Source: an uncultured Spirochaetales bacterium | GTDB lineage: Bacteria; Spirochaetota; Spirochaetia; Sphaerochaetales; Sphaerochaetaceae | Assembly (NCBI GenBank): GCA_949283305.1 | Contig: CASDRU010000006.1 | Location: 287,310-351,309 of the forward strand | Length of the DNA: 64,000 nucleotides | Reading direction: 5' to 3' | Part shown: positions 48,941 through 58,454 of the stretch, one piece after another | How positions within the stretch are numbered: the first letter of the stretch is position 1 | How the letters are laid out: the number at the start of each line of letters is the position of its first letter | Notes under the pieces: generated by a model | Seen by the model: the letters and a program-made list of their open reading frames with translations, nothing else | The model's database searches: none | What the model was told of the DNA's origin: nothing | Program-made: the position numbers and the translations under genes

Positions 48941-50172
48941 ACATCGTGGCTCTCTGCAAGAGACCTCGCGTTCTCGATTGTCACCTCTTCCTTTACAATA
49001 TTCCTTGCTCTGCCGCTTTTTTTCCTCTTGCTCTTTGAAAGCTCTTCTGCAGCCGCGCTTCTTCGTCCGAGTGTTGCACCCGGTTTCTTTCTGGCTGAGG
49101 ATGCGGCAACTGCCTTCTTCTGCACTTTTGCCTTGTATCCCATCGCCTGGAGAATAAGGGATGCTGTCCTTTCAAGCTCATAATTTGGAGGAGTCATCGG
49201 AGAAAGGAAGATCTTGAGCTGACGGAATACTTCCTTCTTCTTTTCATCCATGTTAAGGCTGTCTGCAAACGGGAGTGTTATAAGCGACCTGAAAAGGAAG
49301 AAATACATCTGGCTCTTTTCTGAAGGCAGACCTTCCTTCTTTGACGATCTGACATACTCATCAAGCTCCTTCAGACCCTTTTCCACTTCAGGAAAACCGA
49401 TATATATCGAGTAGCTCGGAATAATGTATGCAAGCATCTTGAATCTCTTCAGTTCATTGAAAATCTCATATGCGCATCCGGATGAGAGAATCTTGTTCAC
49501 CTCCTCCGTCATCCTGCTTGTAGAGACCATTTCAAGCTCTCCCCGGTTTTTCTTCAGGGCCTTCTTCACATCCCTCTCGTAATCAAAACCTGTTGTAATG
49601 TGGTACTTGATGGCCCTGATCATCCTCACCGGGTCTTCAGTAAACGAATATGAAAGAGGAATGAGCGAACGAATTCTCCTCTTTCTGAAATCCTCAAGAG
49701 CATTGTTGAAATCTACAAGCTGGTAATTACGCGGGTTGTAATAAAGGCTGTTTATTGAAAAGTCCCTTCTCTTGCTGTCCTGCTCTATCGTTCCGTAAAT
49801 ATTGTTGTTTCCTTCCTCGAAGTTCTCCTCGTCGCTTCTGAACGTGGTAACCTCGATTATCTTGTCATGGTTGAAATATAGATGGACGATACGGAATCTT
49901 CTTCCAATTATCCTTGCGTTCCAGAAGATTTTCTGTACCTGACGGGGAGATGCGCTTGTTGCTATGTCAAAATCCTTAGGCGCACGCCCAAGGAGAATAT
50001 CCCTGACTGCTCCGCCGACTATATATGCCTCAAAACCTTCTGCCTGAAGCTTTCTTATTGCCCAGAGCGCATCACGGTCTATCTGGCTGTTCTTTATGGT
50101 ATGTTCGTTCTGTGAATATATTTTGGCAACAGCGCGCTGTCTGTCACCTTCCTGTATGTATTTTGTAAACAC
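48937..50172 (-). CDS. pcnB: Poly(A) polymerase / tRNA nucleotidyltransferase family protein
   Basis: This 411-residue class II nucleotidyltransferase has GGAVRDILLGRAPKDFDIATSA (about 57-78), with the catalytic Asp pair in DFD, followed by TFRSDEENF and RRDFSINSLYYNP. These fit PcnB; the RNA-binding domain follows, and a strongly basic Arg/Lys-Ala tail (360-400) would bind RNA. Because no CCA ends are encoded in either tRNA here, a CCA-adding role cannot be excluded. The start is GTG at 50172, without Shine-Dalgarno, seven bases after a TTGAAC-17-TAAAAT promoter. Confidence 0.88.
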   Translation of the reverse strand: MFTKYIQEGDRQRAVAKIYSQNEHTIKNSQIDRDALWAIRKLQAEGFEAYIVGGAVRDILLGRAPKDFDIATSASPRQVQKIFWNARIIGRRFRIVHLYFNHDKIIEVTTFRSDEENFEEGNNNIYGTIEQDSKRRDFSINSLYYNPRNYQLVDFNNALEDFRKRRIRSLIPLSYSFTEDPVRMIRAIKYHITTGFDYERDVKKALKKNRGELEMVSTSRMTEEVNKILSSGCAYEIFNELKRFKMLAYIIPSYSIYIGFPEVEKGLKELDEYVRSSKKEGLPSEKSQMYFFLFRSLITLPFADSLNMDEKKKEVFRQLKIFLSPMTPPNYELERTASLILQAMGYKAKVQKKAVAASSARKKPGATLGRRSAAAEELSKSKRKKSGRARNIVKEEVTIENARSLAESHDV

Positions 50173-50179
50173 TTAAGCT

Positions 50180-50208
50180 ATTTTATTTTCAAAAATAATT
50201 TCGTTCAA
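50180..50208 (-). promoter_or_regulatory. Promoter of pcnB (leaderless type)
   Basis: Minus strand TTGAAC (50208-50203), 17 bases, TAAAAT (50185-50180), seven bases, GTG at 50172. Confidence 0.65.
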
Positions 50209-50236
50209 GTGGAATGCACAACCCTTTTCATGATAG

Positions 50237-50265
50237 TTGTCTAGGCTCTTCCTTTGCTTTATTAT
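50237..50265 (+). promoter_or_regulatory. Promoter of hisS (leaderless type)
   Basis: TTGTCT (50237-50242), 17 bases, TATTAT (50260-50265), six bases, ATG at 50272. The predicted transcription start is the A of the ATG. Confidence 0.65.
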
Positions 50266-50271
50266 TTAGCT

Positions 50272-51555
50272 ATGATTGAACCAGTAATACTCAAAGGCTT
50301 CAAAGACAGCCTTCCAAAAGAAGAAATAGCAAAAAAGAACATACAGAGGACTCTTGAGGATGTTTTCTCATCCTATGGCTTTGTTCCAATTGACACACCG
50401 GTGCTCGAATACGAGAACATACTCCTTGGCAAGGGCGGAGGAGAAACAGACAAGCAGATATTCCATTTTGAAGACAATGGAAAGAGAAAGGTCGCCATGC
50501 GCTTTGACCTCACTGTCCCTTTTGCACGTTTTCTTGCGCTGCACTTCAACGAGCTTGCAATTCCTTTCAAGCGCTATCATATAGCAAAGGCATTCAGAGG
50601 AGAAAATCCTCAGAAAGGAAGATACAGGGAATTCATACAGTGCGATTTTGATATAGTTGGCGCAGACAATGCATCAAGCGACTTTGAGATCCTGTCTCTG
50701 ATGAACTCATCATTCTCTGCCCTGGGGATAAAGGGATACACATTCTGCCTGGCACACCGCGGGCTTTTCAATGAATTCCTCTCATCCCTTATGCTTTCTG
50801 ATAAAGCTGCTGATATCCTCCGCGCTGTGGACAAGATGAGAAAAATCGGGAAAGAGAAAGTTAAGCAGGAGCTTGAAGAAATCACAGGCAGCGGGGAAAA
50901 AACTGATAAAATAATTTCATACATCAGCGCAAATGAGAACAGGTCATTTACCCAGACGCTTGACTATATTTCATCCCTGATTGGAGAAAAGACAGAAAGC
51001 TATGAACGCATGATGAGCATCTACTCTCTTTTAGATAAAGCGGGAATCAAAGAGCACTTTGTTTACGATCCCTCAATCACAAGAGGTCTTGATTACTACA
51101 CCGGCATAGTCTATGAGACATTCCTTTCAGAAATAGAATCAATTGGATCCGTGTGCTCAGGAGGAAGATACAACAACCTTGTAAGCCTCTACAGCAAGGA
51201 AAATCTTCCTGGAGTGGGTGCATCAATCGGTCTTGACCGCCTTGTTGCGGCCTTGAGTGAAATCGGCAGCCCGCTTGTGAGCAACACAAGAAGTGCGGAC
51301 ATTGTAATTTTTCCGAAGCCGGGGGAAGAAGAAAAGGCACAGATTGCTGCAGCAGAGCTCAGAGCACTGGGGCTCAGAACAGATGTGTATCTGCGCCCTG
51401 AGAAGAAGATGAAGGCACAGTTTGAATATGCAGAGAAAAACAGCATTCCTTATGCCCTCACTTTCACCTCAGAAGCTTATGCTCTAAAAAACCTGGCCAC
51501 AAGAGAGAGCAAGGTCACTCTCTCTTTAAGAGAGGTTAAAGAGCTTTGCCAGTAG
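50272..51555 (+). CDS. hisS: Histidyl-tRNA synthetase
   Basis: HisRS (427 residues) is the class II synthetase for histidine. Motif 2 is GRYREFIQCDFDIVG (about 120-135), the histidine-binding segments are GLDYYTGIVYE and CSGGRYNNLVS, and motif 3 is GVGASIGLDRLV. FDLTVPFARFLA is the usual HisRS element. The anticodon-binding domain fills the C-terminus. I use the ATG at 50272; an in-frame codon 18 bases earlier would lie within the promoter. There is no Shine-Dalgarno, so leaderless translation is likely. Confidence 0.96.
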   Translation: MIEPVILKGFKDSLPKEEIAKKNIQRTLEDVFSSYGFVPIDTPVLEYENILLGKGGGETDKQIFHFEDNGKRKVAMRFDLTVPFARFLALHFNELAIPFKRYHIAKAFRGENPQKGRYREFIQCDFDIVGADNASSDFEILSLMNSSFSALGIKGYTFCLAHRGLFNEFLSSLMLSDKAADILRAVDKMRKIGKEKVKQELEEITGSGEKTDKIISYISANENRSFTQTLDYISSLIGEKTESYERMMSIYSLLDKAGIKEHFVYDPSITRGLDYYTGIVYETFLSEIESIGSVCSGGRYNNLVSLYSKENLPGVGASIGLDRLVAALSEIGSPLVSNTRSADIVIFPKPGEEEKAQIAAAELRALGLRTDVYLRPEKKMKAQFEYAEKNSIPYALTFTSEAYALKNLATRESKVTLSLREVKELCQ

Positions 51556-53969
51556 ATTTTTATTCTCTTCCTGTTTACAAGCATAAAGATGAGATAATAA
51601 AGGCACTTGAAGAAAACCAGGTGATAATTGTCGAAAGCCCGACAGGAAGCGGAAAGACAACACAGCTTCCCCTGATATTGAGGGAAGCAGAATACGACAA
51701 GAAAGGAATAATCGGAATCACGCAGCCGCGCCGCATTGCTACACTCAATATCTCTGATTTCATAAAAAAGCAGATCGGTGATGATAAAAGCTATGTGGGC
51801 TACTCAATGCGCTTTTTTGACACCACCACAGCAGAAACACGCATCAAGGTCATGACTGACGGCATACTCCTTCAGGAAGTCAAGGCCGACAGCACGCTGA
51901 GCCGCTATTCTGTGATAATGGTCGATGAAGCTCACGAGAGAAGCCTCAACATAGACTTCATCCTCGGACTGTTGAAAGAGATAACAGAAGTGAGGAAGGA
52001 TCTGAAGATCATAATATCGAGTGCGACAATAAATGCATCCTCCTTCAGCTCATTCTTCTCTTCAGCTCCTGTAATATCGATTTCAGGAAAGGTATATGAT
52101 GTTGATGTCCGCTATAAGAGCATGATTCTTGAAAAAGGAAGGGAGGATGAATATTTCTTCAAGATAAAGAAGATAGTGGACGAAGCAATAAAGGAAAACC
52201 CAGGTGATATCCTCATCTTCCTTCCCGGAGAAAAAGAGATAAAGGATCTTGTTCTGATGCTTGAAAGCTCAAAGGAAAGAAAGCGCTACCAGGTCTACCC
52301 TCTTTACGGCAGGCTGAGCAGAGAAGACCAGGCAAGGGTGTTTGAGGAAACAAAAAAGGGAAAGACGAAGATTGTCGTTTCCACGAACATCGCAGAGACG
52401 AGCATAACCATTGACGGAATCACGACGGTAATCGATTCAGGTCTTGCGAGAATAAACTATTATAACCAGAACAATTTCACATCCGCGCTTGTAACTGCCA
52501 TGATAAGCCGTGCAAGTGCAGACCAGAGGAGAGGTAGAGCCGGGCGCACAAGGGAAGGAAGGTGCTACCGCCTTTACAGCAAGGACAACTACAATGCAAG
52601 AAAGGAATACAGCGAGGAAGAGATCCTGCACTCGGATCTTGCAGAAGTCGTTCTCAGAATGAGCGAGCTTGGAATCTACAACTATGAAAGTTTTCCCTTC
52701 ATCACAAGGCCTTCTTCCCGAGCACTTGAAAGCGCAGTAAGCACCCTTCTTGAAATCGGGGCAATAGATGAAAGGAGGATGCTCACAAAAATCGGGCAGA
52801 TGATGATCAAATTCCCTCTCCTTCCCCGCCTTTCCCGCGTGATTGTAGAAGCTGTATACAACTACCCGAAAGTTCTGGACGATGTTCTTGTTGCAGTCTC
52901 TTTCCTGTCTACAAAGCAGCCATATGCCCTTCCTGTCGGAGAAGAGGCTGAGGCCAGAAGCATGCATGAGGCGTTCCAGGATTCAAGATTCGGAGATTTC
53001 ATCGGCATGAGACGGCTGTACGGCAAATACACTTCTCTTGAAAAAAGAGAGGATAAGGAAAGCTTTGCTAAGCATTACTATCTCGATATCCAGACAATGG
53101 ATGAGATTGTGCACATACATGCCCAGCTGTCTGATCTTGTAAGCGCTGAAGGCATTCCTATTACAGGCGGAGGAAGCATAAAAGAATATTTCTGCTGTCT
53201 CATATCAGGACTCAGACAATTTGTTGCGCGCAGGGACAGCACATCATACGCTTACCGCACTGCAGGAGCAGACAATATTTTCATACATCCGGGCTCAAGC
53301 TGGTTCCGCACAATGCCGGATTACATCATTGCAGGAGAAATAGTCAGAACCACAAAGCTTTATGCAAGAACTGTAAGCCCCATTGAGAAAAGCTGGATAA
53401 TGGAGGTTTATCCGCTCTTCTTTGAGAAAAAAGAAAAAAAGAAGAAGGAGAAAAAGAAGGAGAAGGAAGAGAAAAAGAAAGCCACAGATGGGGAGTATAA
53501 GAACTATGAGATGAAAAAGAGCGGCAAGAAGATGCTTCCTGTAATCCCGTTTGAGGATCTGAAGAGCATTGAAGCAAGAAACAGCGATCGCTTCTATCTC
53601 AAGACAGGCTCTCTTGTTTTCAACAATCCTGTGAAATTCTCGAAAATAGACATGTATCTTTCACTTTTGAAGCCTGACAGCATAAAGCAGATAAAAGGTA
53701 GCATGAGTACCTCAGACAAAGACTTTCATAAAATGCTCTCTTGTCTTTTCCATGTACTGAAAGGGAAGAAAGGAGCTCTTATCTATTCACTTACAGGCAG
53801 TGAGGACCGGTACGCCCTCCGCCCTGCACAGAGCCTTGATGAAGCTGCAAGTGAAACTCTGGAGACCCTTTATGATGCTGTTGAATATATTCAAAAGAGC
53901 GACAAGAAGAAAAAGAACATGATTTATGACTGCATTGCAAAGATAGAAAGCGCACTTGGCCTGCGATAA
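51546..53969 (+). CDS. DEAH-box ATP-dependent RNA helicase (HrpA/HrpB-like)
   Basis: This 807-residue SF2 helicase has motif I ESPTGSGKTTQLP (about 32-44), motif Ia TQPRRIA, motif II VDEAHERS (DEAH), motif III SSATI, motif V STNIAETSITI and motif VI QRRGRAGRTREG, then the HA2/ratchet and OB domains. Around residue 630 a low-complexity Lys/Glu linker (EKKEKKKKEKKKEKEEKKK) separates a C-terminal part of about 150 residues that I do not recognise. The start is TTG at 51546, overlapping the hisS end by 10 bases, with AGAGAGG 12 bases upstream. It would act in rRNA or mRNA processing. Confidence 0.9.
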   Translation: MPVDFYSLPVYKHKDEIIKALEENQVIIVESPTGSGKTTQLPLILREAEYDKKGIIGITQPRRIATLNISDFIKKQIGDDKSYVGYSMRFFDTTTAETRIKVMTDGILLQEVKADSTLSRYSVIMVDEAHERSLNIDFILGLLKEITEVRKDLKIIISSATINASSFSSFFSSAPVISISGKVYDVDVRYKSMILEKGREDEYFFKIKKIVDEAIKENPGDILIFLPGEKEIKDLVLMLESSKERKRYQVYPLYGRLSREDQARVFEETKKGKTKIVVSTNIAETSITIDGITTVIDSGLARINYYNQNNFTSALVTAMISRASADQRRGRAGRTREGRCYRLYSKDNYNARKEYSEEEILHSDLAEVVLRMSELGIYNYESFPFITRPSSRALESAVSTLLEIGAIDERRMLTKIGQMMIKFPLLPRLSRVIVEAVYNYPKVLDDVLVAVSFLSTKQPYALPVGEEAEARSMHEAFQDSRFGDFIGMRRLYGKYTSLEKREDKESFAKHYYLDIQTMDEIVHIHAQLSDLVSAEGIPITGGGSIKEYFCCLISGLRQFVARRDSTSYAYRTAGADNIFIHPGSSWFRTMPDYIIAGEIVRTTKLYARTVSPIEKSWIMEVYPLFFEKKEKKKKEKKKEKEEKKKATDGEYKNYEMKKSGKKMLPVIPFEDLKSIEARNSDRFYLKTGSLVFNNPVKFSKIDMYLSLLKPDSIKQIKGSMSTSDKDFHKMLSCLFHVLKGKKGALIYSLTGSEDRYALRPAQSLDEAASETLETLYDAVEYIQKSDKKKKNMIYDCIAKIESALGLR

Positions 53970-53992
53970 AAAAGGGGCTCCTGCCCCTTTCA
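53968..53992. terminator. Bidirectional terminator between the helicase and 53995 genes
   Basis: AAAGGGGC (53971-53978) pairs with GCCCCTTT (53983-53990) across TCCT. The minus-strand tail TTTTTTATC is the stronger one; the plus-strand tail is TTTCATAT. Confidence 0.75.
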
Positions 53993-53994
53993 TA

Positions 53995-55008
53995 TCACTT
54001 ATAATCCATTAGAAGAAACATCGGTTTTATATTTACTATCTCATCATATTCAAGCTGTGAGACCTTGACTGTGCTGTTGATCTTCTTCAGATCTTCTTTC
54101 ATTACTGAAAATGCAGTGTTGATATCCTCAGCTCTTCCTTCCCTGATTACCCTGATTGTCCGTTCAAACACATCCGGGTGTGCATAGTAGTATGGAATTG
54201 AGAATCCATCATAGCGTTCAGTATAGCTCTTCATCTCCGCCCTTGCCTCTTCAAGCATCCTCTCAATTGCCCTTTTGTTGTTCTTGCCTGTCGGGATTAT
54301 TGAAACTCCGGAAAACAGGAAGACTGCAGCAAGACCAAAGAGCGTGAAGTATATTCCAAAGTCACCTCTTTTTGTCACCAGTGAATATATTCCCCACGAA
54401 ATTGCAGCCACACCAAGAAGGACGATGAAGAAGGCAATCCACTTGAGGGATTTCTTCGATCTGTTGTATGCCCTCATTCTTTTTGAAGCAATCTGCATCC
54501 TGACTGCAGTCTCTTTCTTCATCTCAATATATTCTTTTTGATGCCTCAGCTCTTTTACTGCATTCTCAGCACTCTCGGAAAGATTCTTCTTATATCTCTT
54601 CTCTTCTTCTTTTCTGAGCTTCTCAAGGCGCTCTTCACCCTGCTTTGAAAGTGTCTTTATCTCAGGATGTATCTCATTTATATATGAAAGAAGCATGTCT
54701 ATCTGATCTTCTTTCTTTATTATCGCCTGTCTTTCCTTCCCCCCGTCATACTGGACCACAAGATAGGAAAGAGTTGCAAACATTCCCTTTCCTGTAAATC
54801 CTCCCTTGGTCATGGCAACACGCTTGAATACACGCTGGATTGCGCTGTAAGGGATATAGAATCTCCTGTCAAGATAAAAGCTGTTGATATAAAGTGCATC
54901 ATAGGAAGAGCCTGCAGGACCGAATTTCCTTATGTTTTTCAAATCATCCTTGAGTCTGTACTCGTCAAACTGCTCGCGGCTCAGTGCACGTGGTCTGAAT
55001 AAACGCAT
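53995..55008 (-). CDS. Membrane protein with central helical hairpin, unknown function
   Basis: I do not recognise this 337-residue protein. Residues 1-125 form a soluble domain with RFYIPYSAIQRVFKRVAMTKGG and FATLSYLVVQYDGGKE, which looks like a PH-like sheet. A coiled coil (about 128-180) leads to two adjacent membrane helices (about 190-215 and 224-245), and a cytosolic C-terminal helix region follows. AAAGGAG lies 6 bases before the ATG at 55008; an in-frame codon 24 bases further up would overlap the cstA terminator. Confidence 0.6.
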   Translation of the reverse strand: MRLFRPRALSREQFDEYRLKDDLKNIRKFGPAGSSYDALYINSFYLDRRFYIPYSAIQRVFKRVAMTKGGFTGKGMFATLSYLVVQYDGGKERQAIIKKEDQIDMLLSYINEIHPEIKTLSKQGEERLEKLRKEEEKRYKKNLSESAENAVKELRHQKEYIEMKKETAVRMQIASKRMRAYNRSKKSLKWIAFFIVLLGVAAISWGIYSLVTKRGDFGIYFTLFGLAAVFLFSGVSIIPTGKNNKRAIERMLEEARAEMKSYTERYDGFSIPYYYAHPDVFERTIRVIREGRAEDINTAFSVMKEDLKKINSTVKVSQLEYDEIVNIKPMFLLMDYK

Positions 55009-55020
55009 CACATCTCCTTT

Positions 55021-55052
55021 AAAAAAAGCCACCCTCGAAAAGAGAGTGGCTC
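55021..55052 (-). terminator. Terminator of cstA
   Basis: AGCCAC (55027-55032) pairs with GTGGCT (55046-55051), with an inner CTC/GAG; the minus-strand tail is TTTTTTT. It ends 12 bases before the next minus-strand start codon at 55008. Confidence 0.8.
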
Positions 55053-55070
55053 TCTCGATAAAGATTATAC

Positions 55071-56567
55071 TTATTTTGTCTTCTTTTTGTTAGCCTCAAG
55101 AGTTGAGTAATCCGGCTTTGGATCTCTCTTGTAGATTACAAAGAGGAAGAATGCAAGGAAAAGCACTGCAAGGATGATACCCACTGGGTATGCGATCTTT
55201 GTAGAAAGTCCGAGACATTCAGGTGCGCTGAAGAAGTATGTCATACTTACTGCGCTCATGAATGTTGCAGGTACTGCTGTAAGCCAGTAGCACTTCTTTT
55301 CCATGTAAAGATACATGCTTGCTGTCCAGAGAACAATCATTGCGAGAGTCTGGTTTGTCCAGCTGAAGTATCTCCATACGACCTGGTAATCAAGGAAGGA
55401 GATAAGAGCGCCGGCACCAAGAAGAGGTACACAGAGATAGAGTCTCTTGATGTAGTGGTTCTGGTCAATTCCGAACCAGTCAGCGATTGTAAGACGTGCA
55501 GATCTGAATGCTGTGTCTCCGCTTGTGATAGGACATACGATAACACCGATCATTGCAAGAGCAACACCGACGCCGCCCATTGTCTTCTGACATACATCGT
55601 AGATTGCTGCACTCTGACCCATAGCAAGTGCTTCATTGAGTCCTGTTGAGAGGAATGCACCAGCCTCTCCTGTCTTCTCATAGATTGCGCATCCTGCTGC
55701 TGCCCAGATAAGAGCCAGAACGCCCTCAGCTGTCATTGCTCCGTAGAATACGAATCTGCCCTGCTTCTCACTCTTCATACAGCGGGCCATAAGAGGGCTC
55801 TGTGTTGAGTGGAATCCGGAAATAGCACCGCAGGCAACAGTGATGAACATGAATGCCCATACAGGTGTTCCAGATGGATGCATGCTGTAGAAGCTGTCCC
55901 AGAGCTCTGGAATTGTGTATGCCGGATTTGTATAGATTCCGATGATTACTCCGATTGCCATAACAATAAGACAGAGACCGAATACCGGATAGATTCTTCC
56001 GATGATCTTGTCAATTGAAATGAATGTTGCAACAAAGTAATAAGCAAGGATGATGAATGTCCAGAGTGTTGTGTTGGCAATAAGTCCTGTAGCTCCTGTT
56101 CCGTTTTTGATGAGTGTTGTGACAAGGCCTGCAGGTCCTACCGCAAATACTGTACCAACCATGACAAGAAGAATAACAGAGACAACTCTCATGACATTCT
56201 TCATAATCTTACCCATGTAGATACCGCTGACTTCGCTTATTGAATATCCTTCGTTTCTCTCACTGAGCATACCTGAGAAATAGTCATGTACGCCACCAGC
56301 GAAGATTGTTCCGAAAGTAATCCATAAAAAGACAATCGGTCCCCAGAGTGCACCCTGCATAGCTCCGAAAATCGGGCCAAGGCCTGCGATGTTCAGAAGC
56401 TGTACGAGAAAGAGCTTCCACTGAGGCATTACAACATAGTCCACACCATCGTTGATCCTTACAGCAGGTGTTTCTCTGTCATCTGGAGAGAAGATATTCT
56501 CAACCAGCTTGCCATAAGTAAAATATCCTGCTATGAGGACTGCCAGACAAATGAAAAAAGTAATCAT
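55071..56567 (-). CDS. cstA: Carbon starvation protein CstA-type transporter
   Basis: This 498-residue inner-membrane protein has about 14 hydrophobic segments and the CstA family features QLLNIAGLGPIFGAMQGALWGP (about 56-77), FAGGVHDYFSGMLSERNEG (89-107), GFHSTQSPLMARCM and PITSGDTAFRSARLTIADW. The family imports pyruvate or peptides. It is the shorter form of about 500 residues. AAGGA lies directly before the ATG, with GGAG further upstream. Its own terminator follows. Confidence 0.92.
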   Translation of the reverse strand: MITFFICLAVLIAGYFTYGKLVENIFSPDDRETPAVRINDGVDYVVMPQWKLFLVQLLNIAGLGPIFGAMQGALWGPIVFLWITFGTIFAGGVHDYFSGMLSERNEGYSISEVSGIYMGKIMKNVMRVVSVILLVMVGTVFAVGPAGLVTTLIKNGTGATGLIANTTLWTFIILAYYFVATFISIDKIIGRIYPVFGLCLIVMAIGVIIGIYTNPAYTIPELWDSFYSMHPSGTPVWAFMFITVACGAISGFHSTQSPLMARCMKSEKQGRFVFYGAMTAEGVLALIWAAAGCAIYEKTGEAGAFLSTGLNEALAMGQSAAIYDVCQKTMGGVGVALAMIGVIVCPITSGDTAFRSARLTIADWFGIDQNHYIKRLYLCVPLLGAGALISFLDYQVVWRYFSWTNQTLAMIVLWTASMYLYMEKKCYWLTAVPATFMSAVSMTYFFSAPECLGLSTKIAYPVGIILAVLFLAFFLFVIYKRDPKPDYSTLEANKKKTK

Positions 56568-56709
56568 TCCTTTTTACTCCCCATTAAGTAAATTTTTCTT
56601 GATTCAATTTTCTCACTGTATACATAAATTCGCAACAGGAAAATACAGCAAAAGTAAAAAAAATAACCGGATCAGCGCGAAAATGATAAAATAATGAAAG
56701 GAGGATGCG

Positions 56710-57312
56710 ATGAACAGAATCATAACCATATCAAGGCAGTTTGGAAGCGGCGGAAGAACTGTTGGAAAACTCGCTGCGAAAATGCTTGGGATCAAATGCT
56801 ATGACCAGGAGATAATAGACAAGCTGGCAAGTGAGAGCGGATTCTCAAAAGAATACATAAAGGAGCAGGAAGAAGAGAGCAGAAGCCCCGTATGGTTTTT
56901 GAACACGCTCTCAAACCGCGGAGTAAATGCCCTGAGCAATCAGGACTATATCTGGCTTGCAGAGCAGAAAGTCATTGAGAGCATAGCAAAGGAAGGAGCA
57001 TGCGTCATCGTCGGCCGCTGCGCAGACTACATCCTGCGCGACAAAGGATATGATCTGCTTACTGTATTCGTTCATGCATCATTTGAATTCAGGAAAAAAA
57101 GAATTGTTGAAGTATACGGTGAGACAGATGAGCCCACGGAAAAACGCCTTTTGACAAAGGACAAGAGAAGAAAGGCGTATTATCAGTATTACACAGACAT
57201 GAAATGGGGCGACTCGGAGCACTATGCCCTTTCTGTAGACACTTCTGTAATCGGAATAGAAAGAAGTGCATCATTTATTGCAGAAGTGTATTCAGAGCTT
57301 GAGAAAGCCTAG
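56710..57312 (+). CDS. Cytidylate kinase-like family protein
   Basis: This 200-residue protein starts with IITISRQFGSGGRTVGKLAA, a P-loop variant (about 5-20) characteristic of the AAK_26 cytidylate-kinase-like family, and contains VIVGRCADYILRDK (about 97-110) and a lid-like basic part DKRRKAYYQYYTDMKWG. The substrate is not known; it is not canonical Cmk, which has GPSGSGK. AAAGGAGG precedes the ATG. Its stop lies in a CTAG shared with aroB. Confidence 0.85.
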   Translation: MNRIITISRQFGSGGRTVGKLAAKMLGIKCYDQEIIDKLASESGFSKEYIKEQEEESRSPVWFLNTLSNRGVNALSNQDYIWLAEQKVIESIAKEGACVIVGRCADYILRDKGYDLLTVFVHASFEFRKKRIVEVYGETDEPTEKRLLTKDKRRKAYYQYYTDMKWGDSEHYALSVDTSVIGIERSASFIAEVYSELEKA

Positions 57313-58373
57313 AACTTGATTCTTGCACTCTGAAGCACGGCTTCCTGGATTGTGTTTTTTTCAAGCGGGGTGAGGATCAGGGAGCCGAAATTCTTCAAAA
57401 GCACGAATTTCACGCTTCCCCCGCTCTTTTTCTTGTCCTTGCTTATTGCCTCAGCATAGCTGAGCCATTCGCCCCGTCCTATTTTTCTCTCAGTATTGTA
57501 GCCATAGCTGTTCATCAGCTTTACAGCCTTCTCATAGCACTCCTGCTCCGTGATTTTCAAAGCCCGTCCTGCATCAAGGGCGGCCCTCATGCCCCACACA
57601 ACGGCCTCTCCGTGGCTGATCTTGAATGAAGAGATGCTCTCAAGGGCATGGCCGAATGTGTGTCCGAAATTCAGACAGCTTCTTATCCCTTTCTTCTCCT
57701 GTGGGTCCTGCTCGATATAATACTTCTTTATCTCAAGCGAGAGATATATCATCTTTCTGATTTTCTCTTTGTCCCTTGAAAGGATTTCATCCCTGTTCTC
57801 GACAAGGAAATTGTAAAGACTCAGATCATCGGAGAGAAATGCATGCTTGATGACCTCCCCGAGTCCGCATTTATACTCCCTTTCAGGAAGGCTTCTGAGC
57901 ACGTCAGCAGATATTATCACCTCATCTGCTGGATAGAAAGTTCCTATGATGTTCTTTGCACCCGCATAATCGATTGCGCTCTTTCCTCCAATTGACGCAT
58001 CCACCATGGAAAGAAGAGTTGTCGGAACAAGAGTAAGCCGGGTGCCCCTCATGTATAAGGATGCTGCGAGTGCGGCCATGTCAAGCACCACTCCGCCACC
58101 GAATGCGATGAACCTTGTATCCCGAGCTGAGCCGAATGAGAGTGCTGCTGTTATTATCTTCTCAAGATTTCTCATGCTCTTGTTCTCTTCTCCGCTGTCA
58201 AGGACTATGTTCTTTTCTGGCAGGCGGGAAAAGAGCATTCTGGTATTTGTGTCAAATATCCAGAAAACATTATCCCCATAGGATGAAAGATAATGCGACA
58301 AATCCTTTATGTCCGATGCGAAGAGCACCTTTGTATCTTTTGTTCCCAGAGCACAAGAAAGTCTTTCTTCCAT
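57309..58373 (-). CDS. aroB: 3-Dehydroquinate synthase
   Basis: AroB (354 residues) catalyses the second step of the shikimate pathway. Visible features are FIAFGGGVVLDMAALAASLYMRG (NAD-binding, about 87-110), VPTTLLSMVDASIGGKSAID (116-135), CGLGEVIKHAFL, CLNFGHTFGHALE (metal histidines) and SHGEAVVWGM. Length is normal. The ATG at 58373 has no Shine-Dalgarno but TATTTT ends seven bases upstream. With AroH at 27.7 kb, aromatic amino-acid synthesis is likely intact. Confidence 0.95.
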   Translation of the reverse strand: MEERLSCALGTKDTKVLFASDIKDLSHYLSSYGDNVFWIFDTNTRMLFSRLPEKNIVLDSGEENKSMRNLEKIITAALSFGSARDTRFIAFGGGVVLDMAALAASLYMRGTRLTLVPTTLLSMVDASIGGKSAIDYAGAKNIIGTFYPADEVIISADVLRSLPEREYKCGLGEVIKHAFLSDDLSLYNFLVENRDEILSRDKEKIRKMIYLSLEIKKYYIEQDPQEKKGIRSCLNFGHTFGHALESISSFKISHGEAVVWGMRAALDAGRALKITEQECYEKAVKLMNSYGYNTERKIGRGEWLSYAEAISKDKKKSGGSVKFVLLKNFGSLILTPLEKNTIQEAVLQSARIKF

Positions 58374-58380
58374 AAAAGAG

Positions 58381-58386
58381 AAAATA
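58381..58386 (-). promoter_or_regulatory. -10 box of aroB (leaderless type)
   Basis: TATTTT on the minus strand, seven bases before the ATG of aroB; the -35 region is weak. It is back-to-back with the promoter of the desulfurase gene. Confidence 0.35.
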
Positions 58387-58419
58387 GCACAAGAGGAAAC
58401 ATCTTTCCATAAGATGCGA

Positions 58420-58448
58420 TTGCTTTTTTTGTGTTTTGCCTACATTAT
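58420..58448 (+). promoter_or_regulatory. Promoter of the desulfurase-thiI operon (leaderless type)
   Basis: TTGCTT (58420-58425), 17 bases, CATTAT (58443-58448), six bases, GTG at 58455. Confidence 0.5.
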
Positions 58449-58454
58449 ATTCTC

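Noticed and set aside
48937..50172. Calling the gene a CCA-adding enzyme (cca)
   Set aside because: The motifs and the basic tail fit PcnB better, although the two are hard to separate by eye, so the alternative is only mentioned.
50221..50271. T-box leader upstream of hisS (and likewise before glnS at 14261-14324)
   Set aside because: The space is far too short for a T-box and no T-box motif or terminator is present; hisS in fact appears leaderless.
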